A stretch of DNA of 64,000 nucleotides, from the NCBI GenBank assembly GCA_029432815.1, contig JAROBA010000033.1, positions 1-64,000 of the forward strand, written 5' to 3'. This document shows positions 7,324-15,709 of the stretch, piece by piece. Both the position numbers and the translations under genes were made by a program. How positions within the stretch are numbered: position 1 is the stretch's first letter; each line of letters starts with the position of its first letter. The notes under the pieces were generated by a model. It was not told where the DNA came from and searched no databases. It was given only the letters and a program-made list of their open reading frames with translations. Source of the stretch: Pontiellaceae bacterium B1224. GTDB taxonomy: Bacteria; Verrucomicrobiota; Kiritimatiellia; Kiritimatiellales; Pontiellaceae.

Positions 7324-8050
7324 CAAAAAGGATGGAACTGTGGTTTTGAATGCCAATGTACTGGTTTTGGATGATGAGCCGCTGGTTCGGCTGATGATCT
7401 GTACGAAGCTGGAGCAGGTCGGTGCGCTGGTCAGCGAAGCGGCTTGCTGTGCAGATGCTTTGAGGCTGGCCCGGAATACGGATTTTGATGTCGCTCTGTT
7501 TGACTACCGGCTGCCCGATGGCGATGGACTCGATTTGGTTCGCCAGTTGCGCAGAGAAGGTTTCTCGCTTCCGATTGCCATGCTCAGTGGCGAGGCGGCG
7601 GATATCGAGGCGGAAGCAGGGAACGATCTGGGGATCTGTGCCGTATTTACCAAGCCGCCCGATGTGACGAAGATTGCCGAAACTCTGGCTCGTGAGGCCG
7701 CGTGCCAAGCGGTACAGAAAACGGAGTATGTGGGACGTTATGCTTATTGGCAGGCCGATCCGAATGGAATGGAAGCTTTTGCTGAGTGGTCGAATAATGA
7801 ATGGCTGGCTATTGATCTTTCGCTCTGGGGGGATGTCCCGCTCCCCGTCTGTTTAATGGAGTGCATTGAAATGCCGCACCTTGGTGTTGCCGTTGTCGGT
7901 GCAAGCCAGGCGATGCATGAAGGGTTTAAAAGGATGGGATCAGAGATTGAGTTTGTAGCTAATGTGGACGAATTGGCTGCCTTGTCGCGCCGGCCGTTCT
8001 CCCCTTTGGAGCGGGCCGCTCTCCTGGAGGTTCCGCAGTTGCGGTGTTAA
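7313..8050 (+). CDS. response regulator with C-terminal domain of unknown function
   Basis: A 245-residue protein. Residues 14-130 form a receiver domain: acidic pair D20/D21, phospho-acceptor D64 (ALFDYRLPDGDG), a serine in MLSGE, and the lysine in TKPP. Residues 135-245 match no output domain I recognise. They contain YAYWQADPNGM, two Trp-rich segments and LGVAVVGASQAMHEG, with no helix-turn-helix or catalytic motif visible. The gene overlaps the LysM gene and is followed 10 nt later by a TPR-like gene. It may link phosphorylation to the envelope proteins of this operon (inference). Confidence 0.8.
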   Translation: MNSSKKDGTVVLNANVLVLDDEPLVRLMICTKLEQVGALVSEAACCADALRLARNTDFDVALFDYRLPDGDGLDLVRQLRREGFSLPIAMLSGEAADIEAEAGNDLGICAVFTKPPDVTKIAETLAREAACQAVQKTEYVGRYAYWQADPNGMEAFAEWSNNEWLAIDLSLWGDVPLPVCLMECIEMPHLGVAVVGASQAMHEGFKRMGSEIEFVANVDELAALSRRPFSPLERAALLEVPQLRC

Positions 8051-8060
8051 ATGAAAAACG

Positions 8061-10301
8061 ATGCGTAAAATAGCGGTCATTTTAGGGCTTGTACTGAGTG
8101 CCGTCGTAATAGAGGGCATTGTCTTTTATCTCAGTTCGCGCGTGCCGGGGGAAGCGGGACCTGCGGAACAGGAAGAGCCTGCCCCTTCCTCGACTCTCGA
8201 AGACATTCTGGCCCAAGCGGCTGAGTTTCAGGAGCAGCGGAAGTTCGATGTGGCCGGTGAGTATGTTCGAATGGCTCTCGATCTCGCCAAGACGCCCCGT
8301 GAGCGTGCTATGGCCGGTCATCAGATGGGGGGGCTGCTGTTCGAGGATTATCTGCAGGGAGGTGCCGCCCACCCGGGTGCCGCAGCTTCTTATCTGCAGG
8401 CGGCGTATGATGATTGCGTACCCGAGTCTGATTTATGGTTGAAGACCGGATTGGTGCTGGTTGATGTTTTGGAGGCTATGGGGGACGAGCAACGCGTACT
8501 CGAATATCTCGAAGACATGATTGCAACTGCGCATGAGCCTGAAAGCATCATCAAATTGTGGAAACGGAAATTCGACTATCTGATGGAGGCGGAAGGCGGC
8601 TGGCGCGAAATGACCAAAGCGATGGCAATTGCAGAAGCTATGCCACTGAAGGCGGCTGAATGGGCCGAGCTCCTGGCTGATATTAAGCTGCGCTCCCGTG
8701 AAAAGCTTCTGGCCGACGATAGCTGGGTTGGACCCTATGCGGTTGCAGAGGGAGAGCGTGCGTTGGCTGACTATCGGAAGCGCGTATTTGAGGAAGTTAG
8801 TAATCAGCTCGAATGGATTATTGAAAACGGGGAAAAGGAAAGGCAGGAGGAGGCTCTACTGCGTCTCGCAAATGCAATGGTATCGGTTGGCAATTATGAG
8901 GGCGGACAGGCATGCCTGATAGAGTTCCTCGAGCGGGAGCCTTCTGAGAACCTGTCTGAAGCGCTGCTGCTGTTGAGTCGTATCTCGAGGGTGCAGGGTG
9001 AGGTGGCCTATGCCGCCGAACTTGCCGAAGCATTGATACGGCGTTTTGACTTTACTGCATACACTCAAGAAGAAATTCTGCAGGTGGTGGAACTGCTGGA
9101 AGAACATGAACTCTATGAAGATGCTTTGGGGCTTTTACAGGGTTGCTTCAGTTTAGTGGAATCAATGGATAAAGGGCTCGGGCGTTTGATTGGTCGGGCT
9201 GCGGTGCTTGAGGAGCGTTTGGGAGATCATGCCGGGTCCTTGGGCCATATGGATCAGCTTATTGAACTGGATGCGAACTATGCATTTGAGAACGCATTGT
9301 CCGAATTGATTGACCTGAAAATGTCGGAAGGAAATTATGAGGCGGTTGAAGGCTGGATCCATCGATATATTGACAGGCTGCCGCAGAGTTCTAAGTCCAA
9401 TGGAAATGCATTGTTCGCTCTGTTTGAGGCAAAATACTGGCTTGATCGACCGGTGCTCGAGCAGTTGTTTGTCGGTTCCGCGGCTATACAGAATATTCCC
9501 GATGATCCGCGGGTGGGCTCAGTGGAGTTACGCATGGCCCGCTATATCGAAGACATGCAACTGAATGATCTTGCCGTTTCATATTATAACCGGATCGGGT
9601 TGATGAATTTTTTCCAAGGCGATGCGCCTGATACCGCATTCAGCCAAAATATCAGCGAGCAGGCTATTCTCGGAAAAGCCCGCTGTTTGAAAAAACTTGA
9701 AGATTGGGCGGCCGCCGACCACCTTTTCAGAGAGCTGTGCAATCGTACCAAGTCGCCATTGATCAAATCGGAAGCTGCTGTCGGGTGGGCTGAAATTGCC
9801 TGGCGCTTCGGGCAGAGCCGCGAGGCTGTGCGGCGCTACGACCTCGCCTATGTTCAGATGCTTTCTGCTCAGGATCAAGTCCGTTATGCGCTCGGGCGGT
9901 CGAGCCTGAAAGGCGACGAGAAACACAGCGATCCCGCCGCTATGGAAGAAAATCTTTCCCTGCTTCTCAACCTGCCTGAAGAAGAACGGCGCAGTGCTAC
10001 TGTAGCTTTCTTTAATGAGACATTCGACTATTTGCATAAGGTCCCGGACGACCGGGCCATGCTTCGCTTAATTGATCTTGCCTATCAGTCTGACTATGCT
10101 GAATGGCTGCCCATACAAAGTTATGTGCTTCGACTATACGATGATAATTTTCAGAGTGAAAAATTTGCAGGACTCGGTAGTGCGCTGCGTGAAAAAGACG
10201 AAGTGGCGGATGCATCGCTTGCAGAGATTGCGCAGGTAGTCGAAAAACTGGACGTGCTTGCCACAGCCGTGAAAAAACATCACAAGAAGGTGCTCGAATG
10301 A
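8061..10301 (+). CDS. membrane-anchored TPR-like repeat protein
   Basis: A 746-residue protein with an uncleaved or signal-type N-terminal membrane segment (IAVILGLVLSAVVIEGIVFYL) followed by helical repeats throughout. Patterns such as EALLRLANAMVSVGNYEGGQACL and AILGKARCLKKLEDWAAADH look like tetratricopeptide repeats. It is probably a periplasmic or inner-membrane scaffold. It starts with ATG just after GAAAAACG and overlaps the next gene by ATGA. Between flagellin and the flagellar regulators, under a sigma-54 promoter, it is a candidate motor- or envelope-associated scaffold. No specific family is recognised. Confidence 0.75.
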   Translation: MRKIAVILGLVLSAVVIEGIVFYLSSRVPGEAGPAEQEEPAPSSTLEDILAQAAEFQEQRKFDVAGEYVRMALDLAKTPRERAMAGHQMGGLLFEDYLQGGAAHPGAAASYLQAAYDDCVPESDLWLKTGLVLVDVLEAMGDEQRVLEYLEDMIATAHEPESIIKLWKRKFDYLMEAEGGWREMTKAMAIAEAMPLKAAEWAELLADIKLRSREKLLADDSWVGPYAVAEGERALADYRKRVFEEVSNQLEWIIENGEKERQEEALLRLANAMVSVGNYEGGQACLIEFLEREPSENLSEALLLLSRISRVQGEVAYAAELAEALIRRFDFTAYTQEEILQVVELLEEHELYEDALGLLQGCFSLVESMDKGLGRLIGRAAVLEERLGDHAGSLGHMDQLIELDANYAFENALSELIDLKMSEGNYEAVEGWIHRYIDRLPQSSKSNGNALFALFEAKYWLDRPVLEQLFVGSAAIQNIPDDPRVGSVELRMARYIEDMQLNDLAVSYYNRIGLMNFFQGDAPDTAFSQNISEQAILGKARCLKKLEDWAAADHLFRELCNRTKSPLIKSEAAVGWAEIAWRFGQSREAVRRYDLAYVQMLSAQDQVRYALGRSSLKGDEKHSDPAAMEENLSLLLNLPEEERRSATVAFFNETFDYLHKVPDDRAMLRLIDLAYQSDYAEWLPIQSYVLRLYDDNFQSEKFAGLGSALREKDEVADASLAEIAQVVEKLDVLATAVKKHHKKVLE

Positions 10302-10645
10302 ATGAATATGAAATCAGCAAACGGATAGATCAGATACAAAAGATCTGTGAGCAACTCGTGCATGTCTTCGACCTTGCTAAACAGCAGGGCCGCATGCCGA
10401 ACTTGAGCGAGGCCCGGGAGATGGATGATCTATCCAGCGCGTTGCTTCGGGAAATCCGAGAGCTGCCGGAAAATGCCTGCAACCGGTTGGAAAACGCAGA
10501 GCTCCGTGAGCGTTCAAAAGCCGTACTTACTTCAGCTGGAGGGATGCTGGAACGAATTGCACAACCAGTTAAGGTGCCCGATGTTGGAAATAACCCTGTT
10601 CCGAATGCTGCGGCAAGCCGTTTGCACGCCTACAGCATTTGTTAA
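10298..10645 (+). CDS. small helical protein, possibly FlgN/FliT-like chaperone
   Basis: 115 residues, mostly predicted helix, rich in Glu, Arg and Leu (ISKRIDQIQKICEQL, MDDLSSALLREIREL). It overlaps the TPR gene by 4 nt (ATGA), so the two are translationally coupled. Size, charge and location recall flagellar export chaperones. A separate FlgN-like gene precedes flgK at 40001, and a FliT-like candidate follows fliS. The identification is weak. Confidence 0.6.
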   Translation: MNEYEISKRIDQIQKICEQLVHVFDLAKQQGRMPNLSEAREMDDLSSALLREIRELPENACNRLENAELRERSKAVLTSAGGMLERIAQPVKVPDVGNNPVPNAAASRLHAYSIC

Positions 10646-10661
10646 CACCTAATAGAAAGAG

Positions 10662-11279
10662 ATGGATATGATGGAAACTGCACTTGTGGTGGATAATGAT
10701 TTTTTAATGCGGGGCTATGCGGTTGAAAGTCTCCAAAGGGAAGGCATACATACCTTCGAAGCCTCCTCAATAGAAGAGGCTCATCGTCTGTTAGCGGGCC
10801 AGCGCTTCGATCTCGTATTTGCCGATATAGAAATGTTCGGGACCGGCAGAGAGGCATCTGTTTCGGGGCAGGATGCAATTCATATTGTGATGACCTCGTT
10901 TCGCAATGTCGAAAAAGCCACACAGTTGATAGGGAACGTTGCATATGATTATCTTGTTAAACCGTTTTCGACGGATCAGGTTTCAATCATAGTTTCTCGA
11001 ACGCGGGAGTTATTCAAACTAAGGGCTCAAATTGAGGAATTGCAAAATAAGATGGGTCGTACCTGCGCGGTTGCACAGCACGAAGAGGCCCGGGCGCTTA
11101 CATCAGTGCAGCCAGCGATAACCAACCTGCAGGATCTCGAGCGTCAGACTATAATCCGGGTGCTTAATGAAACCTGTGGCAGTCGAAGCCGAATGGCCGA
11201 AAAGTTAGGCATCAGCGTTCGTACACTGCGAAACAAGCTCACCCAGTATAAACAGGAAACCTCGTTGCCGCTATTTTGA
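10662..11279 (+). CDS. response regulator with receiver and Fis-type HTH, no AAA+ domain
   Basis: 205 residues. The receiver domain (1-125) has D11/D13, phospho-acceptor D55 (VFADIEMFGTG), a threonine in MTSF and the lysine in VKPFS. A short linker leads to a C-terminal Fis-type helix-turn-helix (LERQTIIRVLNETCGSRSRMAEKLGISVRTLRNKL). It is NtrC-like in both end domains but lacks the central sigma-54-activating ATPase, so it cannot itself open sigma-54 promoters. It could bind the same sites as the full activator at 12069 and tune it (inference). The histidine kinase gene follows about 120 nt later. Confidence 0.85.
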   Translation: MDMMETALVVDNDFLMRGYAVESLQREGIHTFEASSIEEAHRLLAGQRFDLVFADIEMFGTGREASVSGQDAIHIVMTSFRNVEKATQLIGNVAYDYLVKPFSTDQVSIIVSRTRELFKLRAQIEELQNKMGRTCAVAQHEEARALTSVQPAITNLQDLERQTIIRVLNETCGSRSRMAEKLGISVRTLRNKLTQYKQETSLPLF

Positions 11280-11399
11280 TCATTGGTAGATGCCGATAGA
11301 TTCAGATTGTGGGTAATTGAAAAGAGCTCTTGAATTTAGCTTAAAGCCGGATATCCTCTATCAGAAGTTGTGCACTGTATGTGCCCGGGGGGAAATGGT

Positions 11400-12065
11400 G
11401 TGGTATTAGATTCAGATGGAACCGAGCGAATGGTGCGGCTTTTGCGGCACCGACTATTGAACATTGTATCCGGGGTGAAATCGGCGAACAGCTTGTTGGC
11501 ATCTGAGCTGGATGACAGGTTGACAGCGCGAGAGCGCGAGTACTTTCCGCTGATCGACAGGGAGTGCGATCAGGTTTGCGCTATGGTTGACCGGATCGAG
11601 GCACTCTTCGGAGCCTTGCCGAAGCCGAAGCCCGCACTCTTGCCGTCTGCGGTTCCCTCCATCATGTCGGATCTGAGACAAATCTGCCCGATGGCTGAAA
11701 TTCAACTCGAGGTGGATGATTCCGATTCAGAGCGACTGGTGTGCAAACAGACGCTCGAAACAGTGCTGAAAGAGGCTGTGCTCAATGCCTGCGAGATTTC
11801 AAGAAAACCGGTAACCGTTTCAATCTGTGAGATCAAGGACGGTATTTCTGTTCGTGTTATCGATCAGGGTAAGGTTCTTTCCGAGGATGTTAGGGAAATG
11901 GCTTTTGAGCCTTTCTATTCGACTCGTACGCGGCATTTAGGTGTGGGATTGTCAATCGCTAAGCGACTGGTGGAAGACCGGGGAGGAACGATATCCATCC
12001 GTGGTGAAGCGGATGGAAACTGCGTAGCATTTTTTCTGCCCGATATGGGCTTTGGGGAGAGGTAA
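11400..12065 (+). CDS. flrB: soluble sensor histidine kinase (FlrB/FleS-like)
   Basis: About 221 residues, with no membrane segment and no PAS domain. H17 in RHRLLN is the phospho-accepting histidine. The ATPase domain shows the N box (KEAVLNACEI), VIDQG, FEPFYST and GVGLSIAKRLVE. Start GTG 11400 is chosen because GGGGGGA lies 6 nt upstream; a longer frame from GTG 11370 lacks such a site. It lies 3 nt before the sigma-54 activator gene, its evident partner. In polar flagellates FlrB/FleS phosphorylates FlrC/FleR to turn on basal-body and hook operons. Confidence 0.85.
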   Translation: MVLDSDGTERMVRLLRHRLLNIVSGVKSANSLLASELDDRLTAREREYFPLIDRECDQVCAMVDRIEALFGALPKPKPALLPSAVPSIMSDLRQICPMAEIQLEVDDSDSERLVCKQTLETVLKEAVLNACEISRKPVTVSICEIKDGISVRVIDQGKVLSEDVREMAFEPFYSTRTRHLGVGLSIAKRLVEDRGGTISIRGEADGNCVAFFLPDMGFGER

Positions 12066-12068
12066 ATT

Positions 12069-13451
12069 ATGGCACAAGCGGAAAAGTTCACCGATTTAAA
12101 AGTATTGGTGGTGGAAGACGATGACCTTTTGCGCCGGGTCTTGTACGATCGTTTGATGGCTAGCGAATGCGCCGTTATGGCTGCAGATTCGCTGCACGAT
12201 GCGCGCCGTTTGCTCGGGGCGGAAACATTCGACATCATGATTACTGACATTCGGTTGCCTGATGGAAACGGGCTGGATTTGTTGGAGCAGCAACGGGAAG
12301 CGGTCCCGGATATGGCGGTGGTGGTCATGACGGCCTTTGCCGATGTGGATACGGCTGTTTCAGCACTTAAACAGGGTGCCTTTGACTACCTTTCCAAGCC
12401 GTTCGAGGACGAACAGCTTTTTAAGATTTTACGTAATCTTGAAGATAAGAGCAAGTTGTCGCGAAAAGTGGCGAAGCTCGCTGACTATTCCTTACGTGAA
12501 TTCGAAGGTTACGTGCAGTTCGACCAAATGATCGGCACATCGGCCATGAGTGAAATATTCAATATGGCAGGTCGAGTGGCGAAAAGCTCTGCCACAGTAT
12601 TGATTCTCGGTGAGAGCGGTGCGGGGAAGGGAATGCTTTCCAAGGCAATCCACCGTTCAAGTCCTCGGGCGAACGAGCCGTTTGTTGAAATCAATTGTTC
12701 AGCCATTCCCGAACATCTGCTTGAAAGTGAACTGTTTGGATATGAATCGGGTGCATTTACCGATGCGAAAAATAAAAAACTCGGTCTCTTCGAGGTGGCT
12801 GAGGGGGGCACCATCTTTTTGGACGAGATCGGAGATATGGATTTAGCCTTGCAGGCCAAGGTGCTGAAGGTTTTGGAAGACAAAGAGTTCCGTCGCCTTG
12901 GCGCATTGCGTCCAACACAGGTGGATGTTCGTATCATTGCGGCCACAAACCGGAATCTGAAAGAACTCGTCGACGAAGGGACCTTCCGGGAAGATTTATA
13001 CTACCGTCTTTCCGTTGTGCCCATCGAGGTTCCGCCGCTGCGAAACCACCCCAAAAGTATCGAGCCGATGGCAAATTATTTTCTGCAGTTGTTTGCCAAG
13101 CAAATGGGGCGTGCTGTTCAAGGCTTTGAGGCTGAGGCGCTGAGCATGTTGCTTGCATACAACTGGCCCGGCAATGTGCGTGAGCTGCGTAATGTGATCG
13201 AGCGGGGATTAATTCTCAGCGATGGCGACAGCATTAAGGCTGCCGCTCTGAATCTCAAGGTGGGGGCGGCGCCGGAAAGCTCTGAGCCGGATGCTGGTCC
13301 GTCAGACCTGCTTCCAATGGCGGAAGTTGAAAAACGGCATATTCAACGGGTTCTGGAAGAACTGGGCGGAAACCGAAAAGCGGCTGCGGAAGTGCTTCAG
13401 ATTCACCGAACGACTCTCTACAAGAAGATTGAAACCTATGAGTTGGGATAG
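12069..13451 (+). CDS. flrC: sigma-54-dependent response regulator (FlrC/FleR-like)
   Basis: 460 residues of NtrC-type architecture. The receiver domain (1-125) has phospho-acceptor D60 in TDIRLPDGNG. The AAA+ domain (about 155-385) has Walker A GESGAGKG at 181-188 and Walker B GGTIFLDEIGD. The C-terminal Fis-type HTH is HIQRVLEELGGNRKAAAEVLQIHRTTLYKKI. The sigma-54-contacting loop reads GAFTDA (228-233) rather than GAFTGA, a variant found in other active members of the family. It is the obvious activator of the nine sigma-54 promoters in this window. It directly follows its kinase gene. Confidence 0.93.
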   Translation: MAQAEKFTDLKVLVVEDDDLLRRVLYDRLMASECAVMAADSLHDARRLLGAETFDIMITDIRLPDGNGLDLLEQQREAVPDMAVVVMTAFADVDTAVSALKQGAFDYLSKPFEDEQLFKILRNLEDKSKLSRKVAKLADYSLREFEGYVQFDQMIGTSAMSEIFNMAGRVAKSSATVLILGESGAGKGMLSKAIHRSSPRANEPFVEINCSAIPEHLLESELFGYESGAFTDAKNKKLGLFEVAEGGTIFLDEIGDMDLALQAKVLKVLEDKEFRRLGALRPTQVDVRIIAATNRNLKELVDEGTFREDLYYRLSVVPIEVPPLRNHPKSIEPMANYFLQLFAKQMGRAVQGFEAEALSMLLAYNWPGNVRELRNVIERGLILSDGDSIKAAALNLKVGAAPESSEPDAGPSDLLPMAEVEKRHIQRVLEELGGNRKAAAEVLQIHRTTLYKKIETYELG

Positions 13452-13534
13452 GGTTGTGGTGTGGAACGTCCATTCCTTGACATTCAAATGAGGTGAATTG
13501 TCAGGATACTATACGCTGTTCAGTCTGTATTGAG

Positions 13535-13551
13535 TGGCATACGCACTGCTT
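13535..13551 (+). promoter_or_regulatory. sigma-54 promoter of fliS
   Basis: TGGCATACGCACTGCTT with correct spacing. Predicted +1 is about 13560, giving a leader of about 29 nt with AAGAAGGGTACAGAG before the fliS ATG at 13589. Confidence 0.82.
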
Positions 13552-13588
13552 ACAATGACGGTAGTGACATAAAGAAGGGTACAGAGTA

Positions 13589-14026
13589 ATGGCAGAATTG
13601 AACCAATATCAGAAAACGGCGGTGAATACCGCTACCGCGATGGAACTCGTATTGATGGTCTACGATGAGTGCATCCGTAGTCTGGATAAAGCGAAAGAAG
13701 CGTTCAAACTTGAAGGTCCCGAGCGCATTGAACAAATTGGCAACCATCTGCGGCATGCTCAGGATTCGATTACCGAACTGTCGATCTCTCTGGATATGGA
13801 ACGCGGAGGGGAAATCGCAGAAAATCTCGGGAGATTATACGATTTTATGTCAAACCATCTGAGCCGGGCCAACCTCAAAAAGGAAGTTCAACCGGTCTTG
13901 GATGTAATGGATATGATGGTGGATTTGCGTGGTGCCTGGTGTCAGGTTGCCGAGCAGGCGCCCATGATAACTCCGGAACCTCCTGCAGGCAGCCGCGGAA
14001 CAGGAAGAATTAGCCTGGCCGGCTAG
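13589..14026 (+). CDS. fliS: flagellin export chaperone FliS
   Basis: 145 residues. MAELNQYQKTAVNTATAMELVLMVYDECIRSLDKAKEAF is the FliS signature (NQYxxxxVxTAxPxELxxMLYD). FliS binds the C-terminal D0 helices of flagellin in the cytoplasm, prevents premature polymerisation and delivers it to FlhA. The C-terminal 20 residues are a proline-rich extension. It heads a two-gene unit with the following small gene, under a sigma-54 promoter. Confidence 0.93.
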   Translation: MAELNQYQKTAVNTATAMELVLMVYDECIRSLDKAKEAFKLEGPERIEQIGNHLRHAQDSITELSISLDMERGGEIAENLGRLYDFMSNHLSRANLKKEVQPVLDVMDMMVDLRGAWCQVAEQAPMITPEPPAGSRGTGRISLAG

Positions 14027-14033
14027 TGTTGCC

Positions 14034-14330
14034 ATGACCTTAATGGAACAGCTCGAACTGATTGAGCAACGGATGGAACGATCATTCCTTCTGGACCGCT
14101 TCGATACCTTTAATCAACTCCTGTCCGAGCGGTTCATACTGCTGAAACAGGCGCGGAAGCTTCAGGAGAACAATGCGTTTTTTGAACAGGCGCGTAAGCA
14201 GACCAATCGCTGGAACGAAGTGCTTGGAAAGCGGATTTGTGAACATCGCCAGCGTCAAAAGCAGGCACAGGCGATGAGCGGCTATTGCAAAGAGATTCCG
14301 TCAGGCCGCGTGCTAAACCGTTCATTATAG
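14034..14330 (+). CDS. small helical protein after fliS, FliT-like candidate
   Basis: 98 residues, all helix-like, Gln/Arg/Glu-rich (MEQLELIEQRMERSF, RFILLKQARKLQENNAFFEQARK). In many genomes the gene after fliS is fliT, the chaperone of FliD. Size and helical pattern agree, but sequence similarity is too weak to name it. The ATG at 14034 lies 7 nt after the fliS stop. Confidence 0.65.
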   Translation: MTLMEQLELIEQRMERSFLLDRFDTFNQLLSERFILLKQARKLQENNAFFEQARKQTNRWNEVLGKRICEHRQRQKQAQAMSGYCKEIPSGRVLNRSL

Positions 14331-14356
14331 CCCTTTTTCCCGGTTCCGTCATCCTG

Positions 14357-14373
14357 TGGCATCCGGCCTGCTT
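14357..14373 (+). promoter_or_regulatory. sigma-54 promoter of fliOPQR-flhB, leaderless type
   Basis: TGGCATCCGGCCTGCTT. The C of the -12 GC is at 14371 and the fliO ATG starts 13 nt later at 14384, with TGC just before it. Predicted +1 is 14383, giving at most 1 nt of leader. Confidence 0.82.
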
Positions 14374-14383
14374 CAGGGTATGC

Positions 14384-14680
14384 ATGGAAACGAATGGAAT
14401 GGGAATGGGGGACGGCGGCCTGGAAATCATCCGTATGGTGGTTTCTCTGGTAATTGTTCTGGGAATGATGTACGCGGTCTACTACTGGCTGAAGCGCCGC
14501 GGCGCTATGCCGGGGGCGACGCAGAAACGTCTGCGTGTCATTGAACGTCTTCCTATCGATGCCCGGCGAAGTATTTTGCTACTGCAAATTGATGGGGAGG
14601 AATTTCTCGTTGGCGTGGGCGGCGATACGATTGCTCCTCTCAAGAATCTCAAGCAAGGGGCCGGGGATGATGAAGCGTAA
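14384..14680 (+). CDS. fliO: flagellar export protein FliO
   Basis: 98 residues from ATG 14384. A single membrane segment (IIRMVVSLVIVLGMMYAVYYWL) is followed by the FliO-type cytoplasmic domain (LRVIERLPIDARRSILLLQIDGEEFLVGV). FliO helps assemble the FliPQR export gate. The open frame extends upstream, but that part lies in the promoter, so ATG 14384 (or in-frame ATGs at 14399 and 14405) is used. It overlaps fliP by 14 nt. Confidence 0.88.
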   Translation: METNGMGMGDGGLEIIRMVVSLVIVLGMMYAVYYWLKRRGAMPGATQKRLRVIERLPIDARRSILLLQIDGEEFLVGVGGDTIAPLKNLKQGAGDDEA

Positions 14681-15431
14681 GCGAATATTCTTCCTGATAA
14701 TACTTTGTTTCGGTGCCAGTTTTGCCGCATGGGGACAGCAGTCCACCTCGCTGGCTGCACCCGGCCTGAACATTCAGATTGGAACTCCGGGTGAGGATGC
14801 TGCCGGCCTTGGCCAGGCTATCCGTATTGTTCTTTTGCTGACGGTGCTCAGCCTCGCACCCTCGTTTGTCATTCTCACAACCTCCTTCACCCGCATCCTT
14901 GTTGTGTTCGGTTTTCTGCGTCGAGCACTTGGTACGCAGTCGGCTCCGCCTACTCAGGTACTGGCCGGCCTATCGCTATTCCTTACAATCTTCATCATGC
15001 TTCCGGTCTGGAAGGAAATCGATAAAGAGGCAATCAAGCCCTATCAGGCTCAGGAACTTTCAGCTGAGCAAGCCTGGGAAGCCGGCTTTAAGCCTCTGCG
15101 AAAGTTTATGGCCAGTCAAACCGGAGAAACGGAATATGCTTTGTTTGTAGAACTGGGAGGCCAGCCTGTTCAGGATATGGAACAAGCTGAAATGAACCTG
15201 TTGGTCCCGGCATTTATCCTCAGTGAGCTCAAAACCGCTTTCAAGCTCGGTTTCCTGATCTATCTGCCTTTTCTGTTGATCGATCTGGTTACAGCCACGG
15301 TATTGATGTCGCTGGGTATGATGATGCTTCCTCCAATGATGGTGTCGCTGCCGATTAAAATTCTATTTTTTGTACTGGCCGATGGATGGACCGTTTTGAT
15401 CCGCGGCATTCTTGCAAGTTTTATGGGATAG
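14667..15431 (+). CDS. fliP: flagellar export gate protein FliP
   Basis: 254 residues from ATG 14667 (ATG 14670 also possible), with GGGGCCGGGG as ribosome site. A signal peptide (RIFFLIILCFGASFAAWGQQ) and FliP signatures are present: VLSLAPSFVILTTSFTRI, FLRRALGTQSAPPTQVLAGLSLFLT, and four membrane segments. FliP forms the core of the export gate with FliQ and FliR at the inner membrane. An open reading frame extends upstream inside fliO, but MKRKR plus signal peptide marks the real start. Confidence 0.96.
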   Translation: MMKRKRIFFLIILCFGASFAAWGQQSTSLAAPGLNIQIGTPGEDAAGLGQAIRIVLLLTVLSLAPSFVILTTSFTRILVVFGFLRRALGTQSAPPTQVLAGLSLFLTIFIMLPVWKEIDKEAIKPYQAQELSAEQAWEAGFKPLRKFMASQTGETEYALFVELGGQPVQDMEQAEMNLLVPAFILSELKTAFKLGFLIYLPFLLIDLVTATVLMSLGMMMLPPMMVSLPIKILFFVLADGWTVLIRGILASFMG

Positions 15432-15435
15432 GAAA

Positions 15436-15699
15436 ATGACGCCGGAAGCAGCTCTTGAAATTTGTCATTTTACACTGGTCACGGCTGCCAAGCTGTCGGC
15501 TCCTTACCTGTTGGCAACGGTCGTTATCGGGGTGCTGATGAACATTCTGCAGACGGTGACTCAGCTCAAAGACCAGTCGCTTTCCTTTATTCCTAAGGTG
15601 GCCGTCGTCGGAGTCGTCGGTCTGCTCGCACTGCCATGGGAACTCACCGTGCTTCTGGCCTATTTTAACTACATAATCGAACTGTTCGGTTCGGTTTAA
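15436..15699 (+). CDS. fliQ: flagellar export gate protein FliQ
   Basis: 87 residues with two membrane segments. It starts MTPEAALEICHFTLVTAAKLSAPYL, and NILQTVTQLKDQSLSFIPK is the family hallmark. Four FliQ copies wrap the FliP/FliR helix of the export gate. ATG 15436 is chosen over an in-frame ATG at 15412 because it gives the standard FliQ length and lies just after the fliP stop. Confidence 0.96.
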   Translation: MTPEAALEICHFTLVTAAKLSAPYLLATVVIGVLMNILQTVTQLKDQSLSFIPKVAVVGVVGLLALPWELTVLLAYFNYIIELFGSV

Positions 15700-15709
15700 G
15701 GGTGGGGCT

